This document shows positions 8,591 through 16,581 of a stretch of DNA of 64,000 nt, piece after piece. The DNA is from Candidatus Oscillochloris fontis (GTDB lineage Bacteria; Chloroflexota; Chloroflexia; Chloroflexales; Chloroflexaceae), in the NCBI RefSeq assembly GCF_004138135.1, contig NZ_RYFD01000025.1, positions 1 to 64,000 of the forward strand. Reading direction: 5' to 3'. A model generated the notes under the pieces. That model was not told where the DNA came from. It did no database searches and was given only the letters and a program-made list of their open reading frames with translations. The translations under genes and the position numbers were made by a program. How positions within the stretch are numbered: position 1 is the stretch's first letter; the number at the start of each line of letters is the position of its first letter.

Positions 8591-9826
8591 ATGCGACGCC
8601 ACTACATAACGATCAGTATTCTCTTCTGGTTGATGTTGGTGTTCGCTTCAGTAGTATGGAATATCACTCAAATCCGTTCAGCGCAGCAGCATGCTGATAT
8701 CCAAGTTGGGCGTGCCTTCTTTGAGATGATTGTCACGGTGCGCGAATGGAATGCGCAGCTTGGTGGTTTGTATGTTCCGGTTTCGGAGCACATTCAGCCC
8801 AACCCCTATCTTCAGGATGCGGATCGCGATCTGCGTTTAGAGAATGGCATGGTGCTGACGAAGATCAATCCTGCATATATGACTCGTCTGATCGGCGAAT
8901 TGGCCGAAAAAGGCAATCAAATTCGCTTTCATATTACTAGTCTTAAGCCGATCAATCCAGATAATGTTGCTGATCCTTGGGAGGCACAGGCATTATCTTC
9001 GTTTGAGCAGCAGGGCATGAGCGAGTCGTATACCTGGGATGCCACGAATCTGCCGACCTTTCGTTACATGGCGCCCCTGATTACCCAAGCGAGTTGCTTA
9101 AAGTGCCATGAGGTGCAAGGTTATCAGGTGGGTGATATTCGGGGCGGCATTAGTGTCTCGTTTGCCTCGCGCCCGGTGGTCATTTGGCCGATCATCTTGA
9201 GCCATGCGGTAATTGGCTTGGTCGGGTTGGTCGGGTTGGTCTTTTTTGGTCGTCGCTTACAACAGACCTTCACCGATTTTGAGCGTCAGTCGCAGTTTGA
9301 TGGTCTGACGCAGGTCTATAATCGGCGCTATTTTGATGCCTACCTGCACCGTGAATTCTTGCGTAGTCGGCGTGAACAGTCACCGCTCTCGATCATTCTG
9401 TGTGATGTGGACTACTTCAAGACCTACAACGACATCTATGGGCACCAGATGGGTGATCAGGCGCTCCGCCAGCTGGGGATGTCTTTAGCGGCGACGATCA
9501 AGCGCCCCGGTGATATAGTGGCGCGCTACGGAGGCGAGGAGTTTGTGATTGTGTTACCGCATACCACAACCGACGGAGCCTACGCAATAGCCGAACTAGT
9601 GCGGGCGAATATCGAGGCGCTCAATATTCTGCACAAGGGCAGCCAGGTGAGCGACCACATCACCTTGAGTTGTGGGGTCGCGACGGCGCATGGTGAGATT
9701 CGGGCTTCCACCCTACTGGAACGTGCCGATCAAGCGCTCTACCAAGCCAAACAGACGGGTAAGAACATGGTGGTGTGTGCAGTTGATCCGTACCGGGTCT
9801 TGTCAGCGGGGCAGAGTGAGGAGTAG
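8591..9826 (+). CDS. Membrane diguanylate cyclase with Tll0287-like (DUF3365) heme sensor domain
   Basis: 411 residues. A membrane segment at 7-24 precedes an extracytoplasmic sensor (about 30-195) of the Tll0287/DUF3365 type, carrying a covalent c-type heme motif CLKCH at 169-173. A second membrane segment (about 198-220) follows, then a GGDEF domain (about 235-400). The catalytic GGEEF is intact (314-318), and the product-inhibition site RxxD is present five residues before it (R305-D308). It should make cyclic di-GMP in response to a gas or redox signal at the heme. The promoter upstream is perfect consensus. The next gene starts 135 bp downstream, so it is probably monocistronic. Confidence 0.9.
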   Translation: MRRHYITISILFWLMLVFASVVWNITQIRSAQQHADIQVGRAFFEMIVTVREWNAQLGGLYVPVSEHIQPNPYLQDADRDLRLENGMVLTKINPAYMTRLIGELAEKGNQIRFHITSLKPINPDNVADPWEAQALSSFEQQGMSESYTWDATNLPTFRYMAPLITQASCLKCHEVQGYQVGDIRGGISVSFASRPVVIWPIILSHAVIGLVGLVGLVFFGRRLQQTFTDFERQSQFDGLTQVYNRRYFDAYLHREFLRSRREQSPLSIILCDVDYFKTYNDIYGHQMGDQALRQLGMSLAATIKRPGDIVARYGGEEFVIVLPHTTTDGAYAIAELVRANIEALNILHKGSQVSDHITLSCGVATAHGEIRASTLLERADQALYQAKQTGKNMVVCAVDPYRVLSAGQSEE

Positions 9827-9880
9827 TGATTTATACATTCCTCTAACATTGGATGGCTTCTCGGTGGTGGAGGGATCGGC

Positions 9881-9886
9881 TACAAT
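9881..9886 (+). promoter_or_regulatory. Candidate -10 box for the thioredoxin-TPR gene
   Basis: TACAAT 75 bp upstream of the start codon. A weak -35 (TTCTCG) sits at 17-bp spacing. Confidence 0.3.
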
Positions 9887-9961
9887 GCGTAACGTACTGC
9901 CATTGTGGTGCATCACAATGGTGGAGACACGTTGCAAAGATCTCAGTATGAGGAAGCCATA

Positions 9962-10813
9962 ATGTTGAGCGGAACGAAGCAGAACCCAACCACCCAGCGT
10001 CACCCGGCGGTTATCGAGGTTGATGAGAGCAACTTTGAGCAGGAGGTGATGGCGCGATCCAAGGATGTCCCAGTGGTGATTGACTTCTGGGCACCCTGGT
10101 GCGGGCCGTGTCGGGCGCTTGGCCCCACACTAGAGCGTCTAGCGAGTGAAGCCAAGGGGGCGTGGGTGTTGGCGAAGGTAAATGTAGATGAGAACCAGCG
10201 CCTAGGGGCCACTTTTCGTATCCAGAGCATCCCGGCGGTGAAGGCGGTCTTCAACGGTAAGATCGTGGATGAGTTTGTGGGGGCGCTCTCTGAAGCCCAG
10301 ATCCGCACCTGGTTGAAGCGGTTTCTGCCCCAGCAGGGCGATTCACTCCTAGAGGCGGCCCAGGCGCTTGAGGCCAGCGATCCGCAGGCAGCGGCGGCGC
10401 GCTACCGCCTGATTCTGGGTGAAGATCCGCAGAACGCGGGGGCGATGTTCAACTTGGGGCGTTTGTTGCTGATGCAGGGTGAAGACGAGGGCTTTCAGAC
10501 GTTGCGCCAAATTCCGGTGGGGACGTCCTTTTATGCACGGGCGCAGGCGATGTTGCCTTTAGCCGATTTTTTGGCGCTGGCCACGCAACCCGCCGAGGGT
10601 GATCTGGCGCAACGCTACCATCAAGCGGCGCAGATGGTACGCAGCGGCGCCTACTCCGGGGCGATGAGTGAGTTACTCGCGATTGTGGCCCGTGATCGCA
10701 GTTTCCAGGATGATGGGGCACGCAAGGCGTTGTTGGGTCTCTTTGCAGCCTTGGGCGATGAAGATCCGTTGGTGCCGGCCTATCGGCGCAAGTTGGCAAA
10801 TACGTTGTTTTAG
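9962..10813 (+). CDS. Thioredoxin-domain protein with TPR tail (YbbN/CnoX-like)
   Basis: 283 residues from the ATG at 9962, chosen because GAGGAAG lies just before it; the frame is open further upstream without a good ribosome-binding site. Residues ~14-120 are a thioredoxin fold with an intact active site WAPWCGPCRA and the cis-Pro region IQSIPAVKAVF. The C-terminal ~150 residues are alpha-helical TPR-like units (DPQAAAARYRLILGEDPQNA...). This is the architecture of YbbN/CnoX, a chaperone-redox protein that protects substrates under oxidative stress in the cytoplasm. The TAG stop is the first three bases of a short palindromic repeat (TAGAGACGCAA). Confidence 0.88.
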   Translation: MLSGTKQNPTTQRHPAVIEVDESNFEQEVMARSKDVPVVIDFWAPWCGPCRALGPTLERLASEAKGAWVLAKVNVDENQRLGATFRIQSIPAVKAVFNGKIVDEFVGALSEAQIRTWLKRFLPQQGDSLLEAAQALEASDPQAAAARYRLILGEDPQNAGAMFNLGRLLLMQGEDEGFQTLRQIPVGTSFYARAQAMLPLADFLALATQPAEGDLAQRYHQAAQMVRSGAYSGAMSELLAIVARDRSFQDDGARKALLGLFAALGDEDPLVPAYRRKLANTLF

Positions 10814-10880
10814 AGACGCAATATATTGCGTCTCAACATGTTGCGGGGTAGCGTAGACGCAATATGTTGCGTCGCTACGC
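10813..10880. repeat. Two AGACGCAA palindromes between convergent genes
   Basis: Palindrome 10813-10834 (GAGACGCAAT, AT, ATTGCGTCTC) and a second, slightly imperfect one at 10851-10880 (GCGTAGACGCAA, TATG, TTGCGTCGCTACGC). The first overlaps the thioredoxin stop and the second contains the hydrolase stop on the other strand. They may act as a bidirectional terminator. Confidence 0.75.
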
Positions 10881-11894
10881 ACACAAAAAATCGTGCAGGA
10901 TGGTGTTGTAGGCATCGGGAAATTCAATCGGCGGTAGATGCCCACACATCTCCAGCAGGGCCAGTTGGGCACCGGGGATACGTTCGAGTACCGCAGCGGC
11001 CTGGGCGGGGCGGGCGATACGATCCGCTTTGCCACTGATCAGGAGCGTGGGGGCACGGATCGCTTCGAGGCTCGCGATCAGCGTTGGGTCGGCGTGAGCC
11101 GCATAGGTGGTAAGCGCGGCGCGCCCATCGGCGTTGGCAAAATCCACCAGATAACTCTGCCACAGTTGCTCATCGCCGGGTGCGCCAGCCATGAGTTGCG
11201 AGGCCAGCAGTTGGCTGGTGGCTTTGGCGCGCATGGCGAGGCTGGCCCATGGACGCCAGAGATCAAGGACTGGGCGCGCCATAGTCAGTGCGGCGTCGAA
11301 GGGTGAGCGGCCCACGATCATCGCCAGCAACTCTGGGGCAAAGGGCCGTAGTGCTAGGCTGGTTAGCACCAGGCGGTTGACGCGGTCGGGTTGAAGTCCG
11401 GCGACGGTAGCGGCAACGGCGGCTCCCAAGGCGTGGCCTGCGAGGTCAAACTCATCAAGCCCCAACGAATCGGCGAAGGCGAGGATCTCGTAGGCGAGGC
11501 TTTCGAGGGTGGGTGCGGCATTGCGGGCGGGCGAATTGCCGAAACCGGGCAGATCGGGGGCGTAACAGGTATGTTGGGGTGAGAGGGAGTGCAGCACCCC
11601 GCGCCAGAAGTTGCCGGAGGCTCCGAAGCCATGCAGCAGGATGAGGGCGGGGCCGCTGCCGCTTTGGAGGTAACTGATCACCCCCGACGCCATCTGGATG
11701 GCCGAGCGGCGGATGTGGGGTGCCCGCGTCTCCGGGGTGCTGGTGAGCCGCAGACCGCGCCCACGCGCAATCGGGGTATCGGGGGGCAGTGGCGGCGATG
11801 TATCGAGCGGCTCAAGTGGCGCGGGTTTGCGGGTCGAGAGCCGGATGCCCTGCCCGCGCCGGATCGGAGTGGGTGGATCATCGTGGTGTGGCAT
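10875..11894 (-). CDS. Alpha/beta-hydrolase-fold protein lacking the nucleophile
   Basis: 339 residues from the ATG at 11894, which overlaps the parA stop by 17 bp; longer in-frame starts lie deep inside parA. The N-terminal ~65 residues hold two copies of a basic motif (RRGQGIRLS at 12-20 and ARGRGLRLT at 43-51). The rest is an alpha/beta-hydrolase fold with oxyanion motif HGFGASGNFW (88-97), an acid candidate Asp291 (SGKADRI) and catalytic-type His319 (CGHLPPIE). The nucleophile elbow reads GHALGA (153-158), with Ala155 where Ser is expected. It is therefore probably not a Ser hydrolase; a binding or non-hydrolytic role is possible. The true substrate is unknown. Confidence 0.8.
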   Translation of the reverse strand: MPHHDDPPTPIRRGQGIRLSTRKPAPLEPLDTSPPLPPDTPIARGRGLRLTSTPETRAPHIRRSAIQMASGVISYLQSGSGPALILLHGFGASGNFWRGVLHSLSPQHTCYAPDLPGFGNSPARNAAPTLESLAYEILAFADSLGLDEFDLAGHALGAAVAATVAGLQPDRVNRLVLTSLALRPFAPELLAMIVGRSPFDAALTMARPVLDLWRPWASLAMRAKATSQLLASQLMAGAPGDEQLWQSYLVDFANADGRAALTTYAAHADPTLIASLEAIRAPTLLISGKADRIARPAQAAAVLERIPGAQLALLEMCGHLPPIEFPDAYNTILHDFLCA

Positions 11895-12648
11895 AGCGCG
11901 CCTCCAACTCCGCAGCGAGCGTGGCGTAGGCAATGGCCCCCGCGCTCTGCGGCGCATAGACCCCGATGGGCTGTCCGGCTGAGGGGGCTTCCGCCAGCTT
12001 GACGTTGATCGGGATGGTTGTTTCAAAGACGAGATCGGTATAGCGTGTACGTACCTGTTGTTCAATCTGGAGCGAGAGATTGGTACGCCGATCCGCCAAG
12101 GTGCAGATGATGCCCCCAATGCTCAGGTTGGGGTGAATCTCGCGGATCAGTTCGATGGTGGCTTCAAGCTGGGGCATGGCCTTGAGCGCGTAGGCGTGGA
12201 GTTGCAGTGGCACCAGCACATAATCCGCAGCCGCCAGCGCGTTGAGTGAGAAGATGCCCAGGCTGGGTGGCGGATCGATCAGGATGTAGTCGTAGGCGGT
12301 GTGGGTGGCGCGGAGTGCTTTGCGCAGCAGGAGTTCGCGCCCGACCTTCCCGGCCAGTTCGAGTTCGGCCCCGGCCAGATCGAGCGAGGCTGGCACTAGA
12401 TCTACGCCCGCAGCGGTGGTTTGGGTGGCAAACTCGACCCCGCGCTCTGGGTTGAGGAGCACTTCGTAGACACTATACTCTAGCGTGTCGGGCTGGATAC
12501 CAAGCCCTTGCGTTAGATTGGCTTGCGGATCAAGATCGATCAACAAGACCCGATGCCCGCGCCCGGCCAGCATGGTACCCAAACTGAGCGTGGTGGTCGT
12601 CTTGCCGACCCCGCCCTTCTGCATGGCAAACGCGAAGGTATGACCCAT
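11878..12648 (-). CDS. parA: ParA/Soj-family ATPase
   Basis: 256 residues from the ATG at 12648, chosen for its GAGGT ribosome-binding site; an ATG at 12663 lacks one. It has the deviant Walker A motif KGGVGKTTTTLSLG near residue 10, the Walker A' region LLIDLDPQANLTQGLG, and the switch motif DYILIDPPPSLG. Such ATPases position chromosomes, plasmids or protein complexes by ATP-dependent dimerisation. No parB is adjacent, and its partner is the downstream pseudo-hydrolase with a 17-bp overlap. It may therefore be an orphan ParA serving another cargo rather than the chromosomal Soj. Confidence 0.88.
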   Translation of the reverse strand: MGHTFAFAMQKGGVGKTTTTLSLGTMLAGRGHRVLLIDLDPQANLTQGLGIQPDTLEYSVYEVLLNPERGVEFATQTTAAGVDLVPASLDLAGAELELAGKVGRELLLRKALRATHTAYDYILIDPPPSLGIFSLNALAAADYVLVPLQLHAYALKAMPQLEATIELIREIHPNLSIGGIICTLADRRTNLSLQIEQQVRTRYTDLVFETTIPINVKLAEAPSAGQPIGVYAPQSAGAIAYATLAAELEARYATPR

Positions 12649-12735
12649 AGATACCTCGTGCATCAACGACGATGCGCCGCTAATTCCGATTGTACCACAG
12701 GGTTGCGCCCCAAGCCCCAATTTGTGTTGTTTTTT

Positions 12736-12811
12736 CAGGGCATGTGCAAAGTCCTTGGGGCGGCGCAGCCGCCTCCGCACCCCCACCGGAGCTGACTTTG
12801 CACATGCCCTG
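12736..12811. mobile_element. Short MITE-like element with the same 18-bp ends as 696-848
   Basis: Ends CAGGGCATGTGCAAAGTC (12736-12753) and its exact complement (12794-12811) enclose 40 bp with a GGCGGCGCAGCCGCC palindrome and a CACCCCCACCGGAG segment. No target duplication is visible. The left flank (12700-12735) contains remnants of the GCGCCCCAAGCCCCAA type found inside the longer element. Confidence 0.7.
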
Positions 12812-12832
12812 CATAACCCGAAAGCGGTATGC

Positions 12833-12838
12833 TACAAT
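12833..12838 (+). promoter_or_regulatory. Candidate -10 box for the FHA regulator
   Basis: TACAAT 43 bp upstream of the start; no good -35 at standard spacing. It lies 22 bp downstream of the MITE end. Confidence 0.35.
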
Positions 12839-12881
12839 ACCCTTAACAACGTTCTTATATGCAATGGTGGAGGTCTGCCAG

Positions 12882-13550
12882 ATGCTCTCTGCGCCTGCCC
12901 CAAAACTGATAATCAAGCGCCAGGATGGGCAGTATCGTGAATTGGAATGGGATCAGGAGATGATCTCGGTGGGACGCGATAGTAGTAACGATATTGTGAT
13001 CGATCACCCGCTGGCTTCGCGTCGCCATGCCCGCTTTGTGCGCGAGGGTGATGGGTTTGTACTCCATGATCTGGAGAGCACGAATGGTACGTTCCTGAAC
13101 GGTGAACGTTTGACGGGTAACCAAGAATTGCGCAATCAGGATCAGGTGATTATCGCTGATACGGTCATTACCTTTCAAGACCCGGAAGCCACCGTTAAGG
13201 GTGCGCTGCCACCAGAGTTGCTCCGCGCAGTGCGAGAGGAGTTGCGGGTAGATAGCCGCACCAAGCAGGTCTTTCTGCGTGGCCAGGTGCTTGAGCCTTC
13301 GCTGACGGTGAAGGAGTTCCACCTACTCGAACTGCTCTACTCACGGCGTGGTCAGGTGATCAGCAAGGATGAGATTGCCCGCGATGTTTGGGATTATGAG
13401 GTCTTCGACTACAATGCGATTGATGCGTTGGTTTACCGTCTGCGCCAACGGATTGAGCCAGATCCGACCAACCCGCGCTATTTGGTGACGCAACGTGGGT
13501 TTGGGTATAAACTGATTACGTCCCCGGATTCCGCCGATCTGAAATCATGA
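12882..13550 (+). CDS. FHA domain fused to OmpR-type winged-helix DNA-binding domain
   Basis: 222 residues from the ATG at 12882, which has GGAGGT seven bases upstream; the frame is open back into the MITE but without a plausible start. Residues ~8-100 are an FHA phosphothreonine-binding domain with the family signature (ISVGRDSSNDIVIDH, SRRHARF, LESTNGTFLNG). Residues ~120-215 are a Trans_reg_C winged helix (LTVKEFHLLELLYSRRGQVISKDEIARDVW, VYRLRQRIE, RGFGYKL). This suggests a transcription factor steered by Ser/Thr-kinase signalling instead of a receiver domain. The order is the reverse of EmbR-type regulators, where the DNA-binding domain comes first. The target is unknown. Confidence 0.88.
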   Translation: MLSAPAPKLIIKRQDGQYRELEWDQEMISVGRDSSNDIVIDHPLASRRHARFVREGDGFVLHDLESTNGTFLNGERLTGNQELRNQDQVIIADTVITFQDPEATVKGALPPELLRAVREELRVDSRTKQVFLRGQVLEPSLTVKEFHLLELLYSRRGQVISKDEIARDVWDYEVFDYNAIDALVYRLRQRIEPDPTNPRYLVTQRGFGYKLITSPDSADLKS

Positions 13551-13581
13551 GGATGCTGGGGCTTGCCCCCGTTGAGCGACT

Positions 13582-14889
13582 ATGTCATCTGTAACTCTTT
13601 CTACGGCCGCCCAGTTGCGCGGCGTTGTTGATGTTCCCGGCGATAAATCCATCTCGCATCGGGCTGTCATCTTTAATGCGGTGGCGTCGGGGAGTGCCCG
13701 GATTACCAATTTTCTGACCGGGGCCGATTGCCTGAGTACGATTGCATGTATTCGTGCGCTAGGGGTGGATGTCACTCAGAATGGAGATGAGGTTCACGTC
13801 TATGGGGTGGGTCTGCAAGGGTTACGCGAACCAGCCGATGTGCTGGATTGTGGTAATTCAGGTACGACTCTCCGGCTATTGGCGGGCTTGTTGGCGGGGA
13901 TGCCGATCTTTACTGTGCTGACGGGTGATGCCTCGTTGCGTTCGCGACCACAGCGCCGGATTGTCGAGCCACTGCGCAGCTTGGGAGCGCAGATTGATGG
14001 TCGTCAGGGCGGAGATCGGGCACCGTTGGCGCTACGTGGTGCCTCGATCCGGGGCGGGAGTTACCGGCTCCCGGTGGCCTCCGCCCAGGTCAAGTCGGCG
14101 TTGCTCTTAGCTGGCTTGGGTGGTAGTGGCCCGCTGACCTTAACCGGGCGGATCGATTCGCGTGATCATACCGAGCGTATGCTGACCGCCATGGGGGTGG
14201 AGTTGGAGATCACACCAGAGCAGATCACCCTGCATCCACCGACCCACCCGGTGTTGCCATACCCGTTATCGCTGCGGGTTCCCGGCGATCCGTCGAGTGC
14301 GGCCTTCTGGTGGGTAGCGGCGGCGATTCATCCCGATGCGGAACTGACCACCCCGGGTGTCTGTCTCAACCCAACGCGCAGCGGGGTCTTGGATGTATTG
14401 CGGGCGATGGGTGCTCAGATCGAGATCACCAACCAACGCAGCGAGGGCAGTGAGCCGGTCGGAGATGTGACGGTGCGCTCCTCGGCGTTGCGGGGTACCG
14501 AGATCGCGGGCGATCTGATCCCGCGTCTGATTGATGAGATCCCCATCCTGGCGGTGGCGGCGGCTTGTGCCGAGGGTGAGACGCTGGTGCGCGATGCCCA
14601 GGAGTTGCGCGCCAAGGAGACGGATCGTATCGCGACGGTTGCCGAGGGGCTGAGTGCCTTGGGGGTGAAGGTCGAACCCACTAGTGACGGCATGAAGATT
14701 GTTGGCCTGGGTGGCCCGCTCCTGCGTGGGGCGCAGGTGCAGAGTCACCACGATCACCGCTTGGCCATGGCGTGGGCGGTGGCAGCGCTGGTTGCTTCAG
14801 GTGAGATGACCATTGCCGACCCTGATTCGGCGGCGGTCTCGTATCCTGGTTTTTGGGAGACGCTGACCATGGTGCAGCATGCAACCTGA
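13582..14889 (+). CDS. aroA: 3-phosphoshikimate 1-carboxyvinyltransferase (EPSP synthase)
   Basis: 435 residues, normal for the family. It joins phosphoenolpyruvate to shikimate 3-phosphate in the cytoplasmic shikimate pathway. Family motifs are present: GDKSISHRAVIFNAVASG near 20-37, NSGTTLRLLAGLLAG near 93-107, DASLRSRPQRRI near 116, and the C-terminal KETDRI and HDHRLAMAWA. The gene follows the FHA regulator by 31 bp and precedes an unknown gene by 24 bp, so they may be cotranscribed. Confidence 0.96.
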   Translation: MSSVTLSTAAQLRGVVDVPGDKSISHRAVIFNAVASGSARITNFLTGADCLSTIACIRALGVDVTQNGDEVHVYGVGLQGLREPADVLDCGNSGTTLRLLAGLLAGMPIFTVLTGDASLRSRPQRRIVEPLRSLGAQIDGRQGGDRAPLALRGASIRGGSYRLPVASAQVKSALLLAGLGGSGPLTLTGRIDSRDHTERMLTAMGVELEITPEQITLHPPTHPVLPYPLSLRVPGDPSSAAFWWVAAAIHPDAELTTPGVCLNPTRSGVLDVLRAMGAQIEITNQRSEGSEPVGDVTVRSSALRGTEIAGDLIPRLIDEIPILAVAAACAEGETLVRDAQELRAKETDRIATVAEGLSALGVKVEPTSDGMKIVGLGGPLLRGAQVQSHHDHRLAMAWAVAALVASGEMTIADPDSAAVSYPGFWETLTMVQHAT

Positions 14890-14913
14890 GATGCATGCGA
14901 CCTTGTATATGCT

Positions 14914-15501
14914 ATGACGAACACCTTCAGCTTTAAGATCGAGGTCTTTACTGATGGCTTGATCATCTTTGGTACCTACGATCTGCCCTTCTACCGCCGA
15001 CTGAGTGATGCGCTCAATAGCCGCATCAATCGCTTTATTACGCTGCGTGACGCTGGGGTGGCTCCGCTGGGTAAGCCGCAGCAACTGCAACGAGTTGCGC
15101 ATCTGTTGGTTGATCTGAATCAAGCGCTGCTAGTGACGGTATTAGAGGAGCCAGAGCCACCCGCCGACTTTGTGGCTCCTAGCCCGCCGCGTGATACTCA
15201 GCCGATGATGTTCTTTACGACGGCGTTTGCCATTCGGGCTGATTTCTACAAACGTAGTGATATGGAGATCAGCACGATGCTCAGCGAGATGACCGATGAT
15301 TTCATTGCGCTGAGCAGTGTGGCGATCTTTCCGCTCGGCGGTGGGTCTACGCTGCATCGCAACTTTGTCTGTCTCAATCGCAACTCCATTCAGGCGTTGT
15401 TTGCGGTCGCCGTGCCGCCACCGCCGGTACCGCCGGTAGAAGAGACGCAAGATATTGTGTCTCTGCCCGCCACCGAACTCCCACCAAAGGAATACCCATG
15501 A
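14914..15501 (+). CDS. Hypothetical protein, Pro-rich C-terminus containing a repeat
   Basis: 195 residues, no family recognised. The N-terminal ~65 residues ([31 protein letters not shown]) and the middle (~100-165; [21 protein letters not shown]) look like two beta-alpha units, separated by a Pro/Glu linker. There is no membrane segment. The C-terminal tail (about 170-195) is Pro-rich, and part of it is encoded by a dispersed hairpin repeat at 15441-15464. Its end overlaps the galE start as ATGA, so the two are translationally coupled. A role near nucleotide-sugar metabolism is only a guess from context. Confidence 0.75.
   Translation: MTNTFSFKIEVFTDGLIIFGTYDLPFYRRLSDALNSRINRFITLRDAGVAPLGKPQQLQRVAHLLVDLNQALLVTVLEEPEPPADFVAPSPPRDTQPMMFFTTAFAIRADFYKRSDMEISTMLSEMTDDFIALSSVAIFPLGGGSTLHRNFVCLNRNSIQALFAVAVPPPPVPPVEETQDIVSLPATELPPKEYP
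15441..15464. repeat. AGAGACGCAA hairpin inside a coding region
   Basis: Arms AGAGACGCAA and TTGTGTCTCT around GATA; the same family lies at 10813-10834 and 44605-44658. Here the frame passes through the repeat ([11 protein letters not shown]) instead of stopping in it. Confidence 0.7.
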
Positions 15502-16487
15502 AGATCCTCGTGACCGGCGGAGCGGGCTATATTGGCAGCGCCACCGCCGCCGAACTCTTAGACGCCGGCCACCATGTGGTGGTCTTTGATAATCTCTCGC
15601 AGGGCCACCGGGCGGCGGTGCCAGCGGCGGCCACGTTTATTCTGGGCGATCTGGCCGACCGGGCGGCGCTGGCGCAACTCTTCGCCACGCATCCCGATAT
15701 TGACGGCATCATGCACTTTGCCTCCTACACCCTGGTGGGGGAGAGTATGCAGCAGCCGCTGCTCTACCTGCGCGACAATCTGGTGAATGCGGCCAATCTG
15801 TTGGAGGCAGCGGTGGCTGCCGGGGTGCGGCGTTTCATTCTCTCCTCCACCGCGAACCTGTTTGATGATCCGGCCAAGATGCCAATTGATGAGCATGAGC
15901 GGATTGTGCCCGGTTCGCCTTATGGCGAGTCCAAGTTCTTTATTGAGCGCATGCTGCACTGGTTCGAGCGTATCTATGGGCTGCGCTATGCCTGTATGCG
16001 TTACTTCAATGCCAGTGGCGATACGCCGGAGCGCGGCGAACACCATGACCCTGAAACCCACCTGATCCCGCTCATCCTCCAGGTGGCGCTTGGTCAGCGC
16101 GAACAGATTACGATCTTTGGTGATGATTACCCGACCCCGGATGGTACCTGTATCCGCGACTATGTGCATGTGGTTGATCTGGCTCAGGCGCATATCTTGG
16201 CCTTTGAGTCGCTAGATCGGCTCGGTTCGCGCAAGTACAATTTGGGGAATGGGAGTGGCTTCAGCGTCCTAGAGGTGATCGAGGCGGCACGGAGGGTAAC
16301 GGGGCACCCCATCCCGCATGTGGTTGGCCCGCGCCGCGCCGGTGATCCGGCCATCCTGGTAGCCTCTGCGGAGAGCATCCGCCAGGAACTCGGCTGGCAG
16401 CCACGTTACCCGGATATTGAGGCGATCATTGCGACGGCATGGGAGTGGCACCGGAGCCACCCGCATGGGTACTCGATCATCGCGTAG
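15498..16487 (+). CDS. galE: UDP-glucose 4-epimerase
   Basis: 329 residues of the extended SDR family. It interconverts UDP-glucose and UDP-galactose using tightly bound NAD+, feeding exopolysaccharide and lipid glycosylation. The N-terminal motif GGAGYIGSA binds NAD. The active-site regions are [17 protein letters not shown] and YGESK (Tyr/Lys pair), with RYFNASGD and [12 protein letters not shown] further on as in GalE. Other nucleotide-sugar epimerases share this layout, so the exact sugar is less certain. The start overlaps the upstream stop as ATGA. The TAG stop begins the 16484-16556 repeat. Confidence 0.9.
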   Translation: MKILVTGGAGYIGSATAAELLDAGHHVVVFDNLSQGHRAAVPAAATFILGDLADRAALAQLFATHPDIDGIMHFASYTLVGESMQQPLLYLRDNLVNAANLLEAAVAAGVRRFILSSTANLFDDPAKMPIDEHERIVPGSPYGESKFFIERMLHWFERIYGLRYACMRYFNASGDTPERGEHHDPETHLIPLILQVALGQREQITIFGDDYPTPDGTCIRDYVHVVDLAQAHILAFESLDRLGSRKYNLGNGSGFSVLEVIEAARRVTGHPIPHVVGPRRAGDPAILVASAESIRQELGWQPRYPDIEAIIATAWEWHRSHPHGYSIIA

Positions 16488-16556
16488 GGGCGAAGCATCG
16501 CCCGCCAATCCGTCCGTATTCCCCAGACCCCATGGAGGGCGATGCTTCGCCCCTAC
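16484..16556. repeat. 73-bp GTAGGGGCGAAGCATCGCCC repeat with inverted ends
   Basis: Left end GTAGGGGCGAAGCATCGCCC and right end GGGCGATGCTTCGCCCCTAC are perfect 20-bp inverted repeats around an unrelated 33-bp centre. The left end supplies the galE stop codon. Confidence 0.85.
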
Positions 16557-16581
16557 ATTGGTGTCAAAAAAGGAGATCCCT

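Noticed and set aside
11895-12119. Longer N-terminus for the alpha/beta hydrolase
   Set aside because: It overlaps parA by over 240 bp and reads as a basic, Ser/Arg-rich shadow.
12690-12881. Longer N-terminus for the FHA regulator
   Set aside because: It would be translated from the MITE and has no ribosome-binding site; the ATG at 12882 has GGAGGT.
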